Shown: positions 44,268 through 54,274 of the stretch, piece by piece | Position numbering within the stretch: position 1 is the first letter of the stretch | Layout of the letters: the number at the start of each line of letters is the position of its first letter | From: Adiantum capillus-veneris | Taxonomy: Eukaryota; Streptophyta; Polypodiopsida; Polypodiales; Pteridaceae | Reading direction: 5' to 3' | Length of the DNA: 64,000 bases | Assembly: GCA_014529385.2 (NCBI GenBank) | Contig: CM043966.1 | Location: 104,605,087 to 104,669,086 of the forward strand | Position numbers and translations under genes: made by a program | Notes under the pieces: generated by a model | What the model was told of the DNA's origin: nothing | Databases searched by the model: none | The model's input: the letters and a program-made list of their open reading frames with translations, nothing else

Positions 44268-45560
44268 TTAGGGTGCGTTCAGACTCCTCGGAACATGGAG
44301 TTATGCAGGGGAATCTTAGTGATGTGGTGAGACGTGACTGGCTTCGAAAATGTTCTACAAGTTTCGGACCCAGGAGCCTGACCGGCGGCCATCAACCCTC
44401 GGAGCAAAATGAGGTCTATGCATTTTGCAGCTGTAAAAGCGAGGGCACCTGGGGGACGTATCAAGAGCAGCATAACCAGCTGCTCCATCTCTATTCGTTG
44501 ATTCAAAGCGAAGCTTTAATAATTTTACAAATGGCCAACAACATGAATGAGGTGCACGTTGGAAAAGGGGCAATGATGTTCCTTTTGTGCACATGTGAAC
44601 AGACCATTAGTGCTCAGGGCGAGCTCAAGTCAGCACACCACCCACTCGTCTATCTAACGTGTCTAACAAGGGCTTTTGAGCAAGGTCCCATGGCCATGTT
44701 TCTCTAGAAAGGCAGTCCTTATAGCTAGCTTCAGCTTCCACCACAGAACTCATGTAGTGCAACCAAGTTAATCGCACCATAATTGCGAGCTAGTCAATTC
44801 GTATTTTTAGGCGCGTACCTTGCATCGTAGTCCGTGCCACAGTGATTGACACAAAGAAAAAAATGTGTTTTGTTTCCTCATACATAGAGACACTCCCAAA
44901 ATATAAATCTGACCCGAATATTATTAGATTGGTTTGATCCTTCAACCTACAAGTTGAAAAAATGCCAACTCAACCATTACGCTATTGTGTCTCTCCGCTA
45001 AACTTAAAACCAGTGCTTCAACATATGAAGGTGGAGGGGCTAGTGTTATGACACTAAAAGTAAATAGCTAAGCTTTTTTTTATGGTGAGCCCATTTTGAT
45101 AGATTGGTTGCACCTCCCTACTCACAACTTTTGAAATGTTGGCTAGAAAATAACTTGCAGCATTCTGACACACACAGAGCTGGCATGAGTGAAAAAATGC
45201 TAAAATAGATTCATATGATAGTTGGGTGCCACTTATGTTGCAGTTGTGAACACGACACCTGGACTACAAAAGTGTGATAATGTAACCATTTTGTTGGCAC
45301 GTCGAGTGTGTTTTCCGAGTGGAGGCGTCATATTATTAGCCTTTAGCTAAACTATAGTTATGGGTCGCAACTATATTGGCCACATTACATTAGATTTGAA
45401 CCCCCCAATATTGTCCCCTCACCTTAATATGCATGGTCCATTGACCGCTAGCGCTATACCATCTACAATTGCCTCCTCTCTCGTAACTTAAAGGTTGCCC
45501 ATTCACATCAATCAAAACTGAGCTATCATAAAAACCACTAGTTGACCCAAATTTTTTATA
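44268..45560. other. Unassigned AT-rich region
   Basis: The 153-codon ORF at 44246-44707 has no recognised motif and overlaps the MITE end; I do not treat it as a gene. Nothing else stands out. Confidence 0.4.
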
Positions 45561-45643
45561 TGTGGTGTACACGGAAGACGGGACCAAACTCGGCTTGCTC
45601 TCCACGAGTGAGGCATCCCATTATATTGATAACTAGAAGGAGT

Positions 45644-45862
45644 ACAACCAACTGCACACTATCTTGGCACATAGGACACGGGTTCACACGTAGGCCATCC
45701 GGCCACACACCACACCTCCCCCCTTAGGGAGAAAAAATATGGACATCTTTTTTACAACCAACTGCACACTATCTTGGCACATAGGACATGGGTTCACACC
45801 TAGGCCATCCGGTCACACACCACACCTCCCCCCTTAGGAGAAAAAATATGGACATCTTTTTT
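45644..45862. repeat. 110-bp tandem duplication in element I
   Basis: Two units start ACAACCAACTGCACAC at 45644 and 45754. Each includes an LTR end and a CCTCCCCCCTTAG tract, so the duplication spans the LTR-PPT boundary. Confidence 0.9.
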
Positions 45863-46201
45863 ACAATTTGGGGTTGAAAATGGACTCGACAACAGGGATC
45901 AACATTGATGCCTCATCTAGGGGGAGTGATTGTACAACGGCTTAGGGGCTAGGGATTGATCTGAGGGGCTAGACTCGACATCGTGCCGCACATCATCAAG
46001 GCATCGAACTCATATATCTCGCTTATGCAAACGTTAGGTCATTATCCCAATGTAATGGACAAGATGAGGAAAGACAAATTGTGGGTTGCGTGCGATAATT
46101 TTTGCGACATACATCCATCTGCATAAGGGGCTCGTTGTGATGATAACGATTATTCAACAAACACTAGATTGTGAAATGAGCTAAAGTTGAAAAAAATATC
46201 A

Positions 46202-46735
46202 CTAAACACCGAAAAGGATAAATTGTGGGGGTTGAGACCTTGGATCACAACTATGGAAGCGAGTATCAAGTACCTCTGCAAACTGGGTTGCAGTAACTCT
46301 TGAATAGATTACTACCTTCCTTTTTGCTTTTATTTCGCCAATGTTCTTTGGTTCTGAACAATTGATGGTGTTTTCAAACTTCTGGTAGCATGCAACCTGA
46401 GCTTGGGCACCACTTTCTTTCTTAGCATGAGTGGAACATGTACCTTCCTTTCCTATCCTAGCCGAGATAGTGGCCTTCATGATCGGTTTGACTCTAGTGA
46501 GGTTGAATTGTTGCTTAGCAAGTGTGTTGACGACATGAAGGTGTTTTGAAGATTTGCAATTACCAGTAGCCTTCTCTTCGGCCTTTGTCACTTGTGTGCT
46601 TATCCTATTGTTTATGTCGATGGTCAAAGTTGTAAGGTCGTGGAGACGCTGCTCTTGGCTATAGCTGTGCAATAGGTGATTGGCCGACAAACTCCGGCCA
46701 TGCCAAGATGGAGAAAATTGCTTGAGCGACCTCAA
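46202..46735 (-). CDS. ORF of element I, unknown
   Basis: A 177-codon ORF beginning MRSLKQFSPSWHGRSLSANH and rich in Lys, Ser and Thr. No gag, protease or RT motif is recognised. It occupies the middle of the element on its sense strand. It may be a gag vestige or chance; I cannot decide. Confidence 0.3.
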   Translation of the reverse strand: MRSLKQFSPSWHGRSLSANHLLHSYSQEQRLHDLTTLTIDINNRISTQVTKAEEKATGNCKSSKHLHVVNTLAKQQFNLTRVKPIMKATISARIGKEGTCSTHAKKESGAQAQVACYQKFENTINCSEPKNIGEIKAKRKVVIYSRVTATQFAEVLDTRFHSCDPRSQPPQFILFGV

Positions 46736-47420
46736 AATAGTTGGCTAGGGTAGACATGGGTGCGACGGGGGGACTACAAAGAGAAAAGAGAGCGACCTTT
46801 GAGGTGCTTACTTGAGATAGTGAGTTGCCAAAAAGAAAAGGATTCCGCAAATAGTTTTAGTTTGCAGCAAGCAAGGCAACCTACAAGGTACGTATGACTT
46901 GCTCGTCCTGAAGTCGCTATTGAGGTTGTCTGCTCAGAGGGCTCCTGGATAAGATGACAGTCAATCGGGACATGGCAAGGCTTTGTGCACGTATTGTGAC
47001 AAAGCTCCGATGACGATGAATGAGCGACGGTGGTCAGATCTTCCTGGCACGAAAAGAGTGGAGGTCAAGGAAGGCATCTGGGGATGGTGTGTGCAACATG
47101 AATGAAAACGTAGCCGTCAGTATGGTTGTGCTTTGATTGGAAATTTCAAAAATACAGCCAGATCATACAAGACTGCCATTGCTAGTGTCGTGAAGCACAG
47201 ACCAACGTGACAAGAAATAGCAAGAGCTAAGGAAAGAAACTGAAATGTGCCAATTGCCTCCACCAATGTGGCGTACAGGGAAGATGGGACCAAATTCGGC
47301 TTGCTCTCCACGAGTGAGGCAACCCATTATATTGATAACTAGAAGGAGTATAACCAACTGCACACTATCTTGTCACATACGACATGGGTTCACACCTTGG
47401 CCATCCGGCCACACACCACA

Positions 47421-48300
47421 ATATATATGTCTCTCTATTCATAAATCACTAATGATAGTGTTACACGTAACCTCCTATTTCTTTCTCATGCCCTTTAAAA
47501 AAACTGTTTCTTTGGACTCTACTCTTATATCTTGTTTCCACGTCACTAGATAAGGCCACATAGTTTAAATAATCATATTGGACTTTCAAATGAAAAGGCC
47601 TATGGAGAAATGACGAAACAAAGTACCGATTCAAAAAAAAGTCCTACATCAACATGCATAGCCCACGTTGGTCTTTACAATGAAAAGGACTCTAAAAACT
47701 AGTTAAACTAGGTAACGTCATTAGCAAGAAAGTCTTGGGCTTGTAGCCTTGTTGGGTATGGTTTATTGACCACGTTGGGATTTCAAAACGAAGTCCAACT
47801 CTCGAAGCAGATAGCTGAACAAGATTACAAATGCAAATGGAAGAGAGTATGTCGCACACATTCTGGAAAAGGATATCCCGCAAGATAATGCCCTTGAGAT
47901 TGTAAAGGGAAAAGTGGAAAAGAGTACATGCAGGGATTGTTTTTGGCTTTTTAAAAGAAACCTTAGTGTTGGGTCTAGTTAGGCATCTTTTCAATGTTTT
48001 CAGTGCCAACATGGAGACTCATCTCATCTTAAATGTTGATGGAGTTTGTCAAATGGATCCCTTTCATTTCATAGCTTTACATGGCTTTTTAAGACTTTGC
48101 TTTGTTTATTTTTTTGTCCTTGCTCATCTTATATTATTTTCAACATGAACACACAATTTATACTTGTTCTTTTCTCATAGGATGGGACTACATTGCTTTT
48201 ATTTTGTGTATCTTTCTATTTTTAAAGCTTTTAAATAATAAAGAGCTTTTTTCACAAGAACAAGCTATTGTGACTCTCTCTCTCTCTCTCTATATCTATA

Positions 48301-48338
<38 letters not shown>

Positions 48339-49229
48339 GTATTTTTATTTCCCTCGTATCTTGATTTTCTTTCTGAAAAGCCATCGTGAAATCTCATCTT
48401 GTTTTAATAAAAGTTGTGTTGCAGTGCAAACAACAAAATTGAGCGGGCAAGTTGGTTGGATGAGTAAGAGTAGGGTACAAGCAAACCAACAACTAGGCTG
48501 ACAATCCACCATGAGAACGTAGAAAATTGGCAACTGGTTGCGAACGTGTTGCCAACCAGCCCCTCACATGAATTGGCTCTCAAGAGACATCAAAAACTTA
48601 GTTTTTTTTTTGTGTGTGTGGCCGGGGGGGGGGGTTGTTGTTGTTAGTGGCATAATAAAGGACTTGGTCATGTGGCTCTATTGTCCAGCCTTTTGCTCGG
48701 TGATCAGTCTCACCGGCTCTTCTCACTCTACATATCTGATTGTGGTCGTTAAAAGCTTAGAAACAGGCACAACCTTGTCGTTTTTCCTTGAAATTGAGAC
48801 AGGAACCTGTCCCTCCCATAGTTGACTTTTTGAGACCTCTCGAATATCAAGACGCTACTCACAATCTATTGAATCGCTTAGTAAAAAAGTAAAAATCAAA
48901 CTCTTATCTTTGTAGCCAATGGTTTCCTTGATCGACAAACTGAGCTGGAAGGTTGTATAGCCATTCTAAGGCGATTTCCCTAAAAAAAAAACTAGAATGA
49001 ACAATTGAACAGGTACCATTATTTACATAAAATCAAAGAGGAACAATGAAAAGGACCTCAAAGATCATTCTTAGAGAAAGAAAGAATGGCATTGCAAAGA
49101 AAGAATGCCAGCAATGTGAGGATGTGAAGTGCTTGAATTCCTTTCAAAAGATAGGGATTACGGACTAGTACCCTTCTCTATGGAAAAGCTTGAGGGGTAT
49201 GGTTTTGCCTTCCAATGGCAAAATTAACA
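47421..49229. other. AT-rich region with simple repeats
   Basis: A (CT)n/(TA)n compound microsatellite covers about 48275-48339, and a T/G run lies near 48600-48637. ORFs are short and unrecognised. Confidence 0.45.
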
Positions 49230-49495
49230 AGTGAAAGGATCACGATGGCTTTCTACAACAATAAGAAAGTTATAAAATCTTTAGGTTGAGTTTAAGTAGA
49301 ATTATATAAGGTGAAGCATTGTTCAAGAATGTCTCTTTTATTAAGCGATCGAGTGTCCTCCTTGCAAAGAAGCAAACCAAATATACTAGTAAATTTTTTG
49401 AAATTTGTAGTATTTTTTAGCTAAGTTTTGACATCATTGCACCGGTTTTTCTTCTCTTTATCATGGTTTGCTCATTTATATATATATAACTAATT
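49230..49495 (+). repeat. Dispersed repeat P, copy 1
   Basis: About 260 bp starting CAAGTGAAAGGATCACGATG and ending at an (AT)n/(GT)n tract. It matches 61765-62020 in the same orientation, and its last 120 bp recur at 62066-62185. Confidence 0.85.
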
Positions 49496-49658
49496 AATAT
49501 ATGTGTGTGTGTGTATGTATGCAGTATAAAACTTACTAGAATTAAGATGAAATAAAAATATTTATTTAATACCTTAAAACCAAAATCTATACTATATATA
49601 AAGCAACTTAAATTTTTCAAGGAAGGAGAGACCCTCCATGTGTCATTCACTACTTCGC

Positions 49659-49931
49659 TTTAGAGAAAACCTTATAAAATCTCTTATTTGTTTGGCAAGT
49701 GGATTCAAAGGAATGATTTTTTTTTGGTAGTAATAGGTTGGGAAGTCCTTTAGAGAAAACCTTATAAAATCTCTTATTTGTTTGGCAAGTGCATTCAAAG
49801 GAATGATCTTTTTTTTGGTAGTAATAGGTTGGGAAGTCCTTTAGAGAAAACCTTATAAAATCTCTTATTTGTTTGGCAGGTGGATTCAAAGGAATGATCT
49901 TTTTTTTGGTAGTAATAGGTTGGGAAGTCCT
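49659..49931 (+). repeat. Triplicated 90-bp unit spanning a LINE 5' junction
   Basis: Three near-identical units each contain TTTAGAGAAAACCTTATAAA, ATCTCTTATTTGTTTGG and GGATTCAAAGGAATGAT, with a T run. Each unit holds both flank sequence and the first bases of the LINE fragment that follows. Confidence 0.9.
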
Positions 49932-50291
49932 GCTCTTCTGGTCTGCACTCAAATAATCGGGTACTACTTCTTGCACAATATTTGGCAGGCAAGGAACCGC
50001 CGCATGTTGGAAGGGGATATGACTGCGGCAAGCTTTTGTGAAATCATACAAGAGAGCAGAGTGATGATTCACATGATCGGAGGCAAACAAGCCTCAGAGG
50101 ATTAGTTTAGAACAATACATAACATCTTGTAATAGGGAAAGCCTAGGATTGGTAGTGGCTTTTAAGCCAAGCAGATAACGTGCAATCCTGGGACCCTCGA
50201 GACTCAGTCTGAGCTCGAGATTGTTGTATATTGGTGATGTTCTTAATACTATCCACTCACAATTGTGAGTTTTGCAAAAATAAAAATAAAA
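49876..50291 (+). mobile_element. 5'-truncated L1-like LINE 3' end
   Basis: It codes for FFGSNRLGSPALL and then NIWQARNRRMLEGDMTAASF up to a stop at 50103-50105, the typical extreme C-terminus of a plant L1-type ORF2. A 3' UTR and an A-rich tail (about 50272-50291) follow. Flanks AAATCTCTTATTTGTTTG at 49858-49875 and 50292-50309 are an exact 18-bp duplication. A related unoccupied site is at 51375-51400. Confidence 0.88.
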
Positions 50292-50309
50292 AAATCTCTT
50301 ATTTGTTTG

Positions 50310-51201
50310 AAGCTTGGAATGTTGGAATCTGTGAGCCTTTTCAACCTTCTAACTTTTAACTTTTCAAGTAATAACAAGTGAAAGGGTCACAACGGCTTTC
50401 AAAAACAATAAAAAAGTTATAAAATTGTTTAAACTGGTATCAGAGTTTGGGAAAGGATTGCATTAGCTTAGTTTTGAGCCGATTGAAAATCGAAACTAGC
50501 TAGCTGTAAACCATGGTAAACAAAAGAAAAACGGATGAAATATGTGAGAAAGTCGTCCAAACATTTTGCGAGACTCAAAATTTCTGCTAGTATTTCCGGA
50601 TTTTTTCTTTGTAAGGAGAAAACTCGATCAGCAGCCGCTTAAAAGAGACTTTCTTGAATGTTAACACTAATTAGAATCAAACTATAAAATGCAAGAAATG
50701 TAAAGGCATGCGAAGTTGTGAAATGAAAGGTGAAATAAAAAGAACTAATTTATATATGTGTGTGGAGAATTTATTAGAATTATGCAAGGTGAAGCTTCAC
50801 TTTAGCATTCTAAAACAATAAAATGCACAAAAAAACATATGTGTGTATGCGTAAAATTTACTAAAATTATGTAAGGTGAAACTTCAAACTCCATCATGCA
50901 CTCATGAAGTCCCAAGGGTTTCTTTTAGAAACCCAAAAAAATGTTTGACTGTACTTTTTGAGACTTTCCTTTTGCAATCCAATTGAAGGAAAAGGCCATA
51001 AAAGTTTAGAATTTAAGAAATTGTTCATATGTGCATTATTAAAATTTTATCGATTTATTTCAAACAATCTTAGAATTCAGCTAAGATTTTACAATTAGTA
51101 CACTAAATCCTAATTATACACTAAATTCTAATTTTAATCAAAGAGTGGTCTCAAGTAGCCCAAAAATCGAAAGGGGTTTGTGTGTGTGTGTGTGTGTGTG
51201 T

Positions 51202-51232
<31 letters not shown>

Positions 51233-51563
51233 TACTGGGGTTTTCAAAGAGAATGGCAAAAAAAAAAATGATCAAAATAATTTTAAAGTAATCTATACTA
51301 TATATGAAGCAACTTAAATTTCTCAAGGAAGGAGAGACCCTCCCCATGTCATTCACTGCTTCACTTAAGAGAAAACCTTATAAAATCTCCCATTTCTTTG
51401 AAGCCTGGAATGTTGGAATATGTGAGCCATTTCAACCTTTCAACTTTTAACTTTTTAAGTAATAAGAAAAAGTTTAACTCTACTTTTTGAAGAGCGTGCC
51501 AATACAAAATTCTTGATCGAAATAATTTTAAAATAAATCTATCAAAGCTATGGAAATTGTGAT

Positions 51564-51605
<42 letters not shown>

Positions 51606-51710
51606 GGGGCGGGGGGGGGGGGGCGGGGGGGGGTGTTTCAAAGAGAGTGCCACAAAAAAATCTTGATCGAAATAATTTTAAAATAAATCTATAAAAGCTA
51701 TGGCAATTGT

Positions 51711-51768
<58 letters not shown>

Positions 51769-51807
51769 AGCCTCTCACCGTTGCCATTTTGTGTGTGTGT
51801 GTGTGAA

Positions 51808-51844
<37 letters not shown>

Positions 51845-52158
51845 CTCCACCCAACATCAAAGACGCCAACAAGATATATATACACACACGCACACACACA
51901 TACGTCATCAATGTGCAAGCCCTATAGTGTGTGTGTATGTGTTAGTATGCGAGAAAAATCAATTTCACAAACGTACAATATTCCCTTTAGGATAGAGTCA
52001 AACACGATTTTTTAAAAAATAATCGGTCTTTTTTTATAATTTCTCTATTTGTAATAATATCAAGCAGATTTTCTCCTTCTTCCCCTCCTTTCAATCGGCT
52101 ATTTTGATTTCTTAACAAGCTCAAGGCTAAGTTGAGGCACACTTTTCCCAAACACTCT

Positions 52159-52223
<65 letters not shown>

Positions 52224-52415
52224 CTCGCTGTGTGCTTTAAAAAAAAGGCTTAGTGTAATCTTCATTAGATTTACCTCCAACTTTTCAATATGAAGGTGAG
52301 AAAGCATACATAATTTAGAGAAATTATTTTTGAAAGCCTTCAAATATAGTCAATTTACCTCTAAAATATCTCATCTATATTTGGGGAAAATAAATTCAAG
52401 CATTGCTCTCGCCAC

Positions 52416-52453
<38 letters not shown>

Positions 52454-52746
52454 CTAGAAGCATCACCAATGTTTGATGAAGGGCAACTCTATTTTTCCTC
52501 TTCCTCTTAAAGGAGATTTGAAGAGTGGCTCTACTTTTTTTTTTGAATGCCATAAAGAAACCCCCCTTTTCATTCTACACAAATCCACAGTTAACCCTCA
52601 AATTTGAAGGGTGACTCTATTTTGATAGTAATCATTTTATTTATTTATAGCAATGCTAAGAAGGGTTATTAAAAGATTAAAACCACCATTAGTACATAAT
52701 CCTCATGCCGTTAAATTACCATCGTCATGAGGAGAAACACAACTGA
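50310..52746. other. AT-rich repeat region with GT/GA microsatellites
   Basis: Segments around TCGAAATAATTTTAAA and AGCTATGG(A/C)AATTGTGATT recur near 51275, 51515 and 51665. The two later ones run directly into a (GT)n(GA)n tract. Microsatellites are at 51176-51232, 51565-51635, 51713-51768, 51790-51843, 52159-52220 and 52420-52451. No gene is seen. Confidence 0.6.
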
Positions 52747-52919
52747 TGTTAGGACACGGGTCCTACGGGGCAAGGCCCAACCTAGGGGGTCAGGGACCTA
52801 GGCCAAGGGCCGGGTGGACCAGTGCGGACTGGGGATCCGCTTAGGGCAAGTGCTAAGAGCTAGCCTGTATAAGGGGCGGTAGGGAGGAGGATCCTATGTC
52901 CAGTTCCCTAGGCTTTACA
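52747..52919 (+). repeat. 5' LTR of element H
   Basis: 173 bp, nearly identical to 58038-58213, the differences being a few substitutions and a 3-bp length difference. The TATA-like GTATAAGGGG lies about 50 bp before the end. Confidence 0.92.
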
Positions 52920-52933
52920 TTGGTATCAGAGCC
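52920..52933 (+). other. tRNA-Met primer-binding site of H
   Basis: TTGGTATCAGAGCC directly follows the LTR end TTTACA, a perfect match to the tRNA-Met-type site used by many plant elements. Confidence 0.92.
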
Positions 52934-53755
52934 ATCTAATTTTAGGGAAGGCGTGGAGAACTTTTTGCATGTGCATGAGGGCAAGGTTGTGGAGCTCTCT
53001 CCTTGACAGCTCTCGACGAGGCAATTTGGGTGGGCAACTCCGCTTGCAAGGAGGAGGGTCGAGGTTTGCACCTCCGCCAAAACCCCCGCTCTCTGGCGTG
53101 ATAGAAGCGCGCGGGCCTGCTGGACAAATTCCGTCTCTGTGGCGGGTGGTTTAAACCAACAGCCGCGAAGGGCTGAGCATTTCTTGCATCCCGCGTTGCC
53201 TGCGAAGCAAGCCATGGCGCTGCAGGTGGTTTTTTTTCACACACCATGGCGCCCCATTATTTGGGGTTAAAGGCCAACGTTTTTTTCTTCAAGGGGCGGT
53301 CCCCACAGGCTACAGCGGGTAAACCCCTCTCCCTATGGTGAAGCCGGGCACGGCTCAGCATACCGCCAAGGGTACTGTGGTCGGCACGGACTCTATTTTC
53401 TGCAGATTTACCGCACGTGCAGATTTTACAATTATCTCCAGTGCATTTGAACGCATGTTCACTTTCTATTTTTGACACTCCACGGGCCCTGAAGACCAGC
53501 ACTTGTGGACCAAAAATTGGCATTCCACCAATTGCAAACTCCACATACGGTGGCTTGCAACTTGCCGGCCTCCATCCACTACCAGGGAGTTTATTGGGAA
53601 GCTCAATTTTTTAGACGCCTTCCAGGTCATCGGAAATTGAGCCGTCGAGCAATAGTTAGTAGGCTCATCACCGGCCTCTGTGTTCGATACGGCTACGAAC
53701 TTTCTCACACTCCAAGGTACTCCTTTCTCTTTTTTTCGCACAACACGGATTCACC

Positions 53756-54274
53756 ATGAGTGCGGAACTTGATGATAATCACATGTTTGACTTCGAATAC
53801 CTGGAGTCTGCTTCACCGGTGGATGCCATGTGGCTGGATACTCTCACAGAGGGTACCCACATGGCAACCAGGATGGACGATGCATACACAGGTCGTCTAT
53901 CTTTCTCTCCGCGAGTATCTACACCTCCTCCTCATAGCATCTTTGATATTCTCGAGGATGATAGTCACTTGTCGGATCCCAGGGAGTTTGTCACTCGACA
54001 GGACTGGCAAGCTTTTGATGCCCGATTTCGCAAGCTAGCTATAAGGGTACAAATATTGGTTACGCAAGTGGACAACCTCGCACGATTAATTTACAATATG
54101 TTACCAGAATCAGCTTCTCACTCGCCAGCAACCCAAGGGGTTGTCTGCCCAACAGTTATGCCCAAAGAGATCCAGAAGGTACAAGAAAACTCGATGGTCG
54201 ATACAGATTTGGTCGTGACCAACGTGGTCAGGAAACGACTCTCACAATCAGACTTCCAACGGGCCAAGCGTTAA
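53756..54274 (+). CDS. ORF of element H, possible gag-like protein
   Basis: A 172-codon ORF starting MSAELDDNHMFDFEYLESAS about 820 bp after the primer site. The acidic N-terminus is followed by a helical, coiled-coil-like segment (RQDWQAFDARFRKLAIRVQI, then LVTQVDNLARLIYNM). No capsid, zinc-knuckle or protease motif is recognised. Architecture (acidic start, coiled coil) resembles 40932-41836 but I cannot show homology. Confidence 0.45.
   Translation: MSAELDDNHMFDFEYLESASPVDAMWLDTLTEGTHMATRMDDAYTGRLSFSPRVSTPPPHSIFDILEDDSHLSDPREFVTRQDWQAFDARFRKLAIRVQILVTQVDNLARLIYNMLPESASHSPATQGVVCPTVMPKEIQKVQENSMVDTDLVVTNVVRKRLSQSDFQRAKR

Larger units (their letters stand above)
45561..47420 (-). mobile_element. 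Short LTR element I, 1.86 kb
   Basis: The LTRs (45561-45824 and 47267-47420) start TGTGG(T/C)GTAC and end CACACCACA on the plus strand. A purine run (minus strand CTAAGGGGGGAGG) abuts the 45.8-kb LTR, so the element is on the minus strand. Flanks TTATA and ATATA match at 4 of 5. The left LTR contains a 110-bp tandem duplication. The 1.4-kb interior has a 177-codon minus ORF without RT motifs. It is a TRIM-like or deletion derivative. The primer site is not a good tRNA-Met match. Confidence 0.7.

Noticed and set aside
44246-44707. 153-codon ORF as a host gene
   Set aside because: No motif, no splice evidence, and its start overlaps the end of a MITE candidate.
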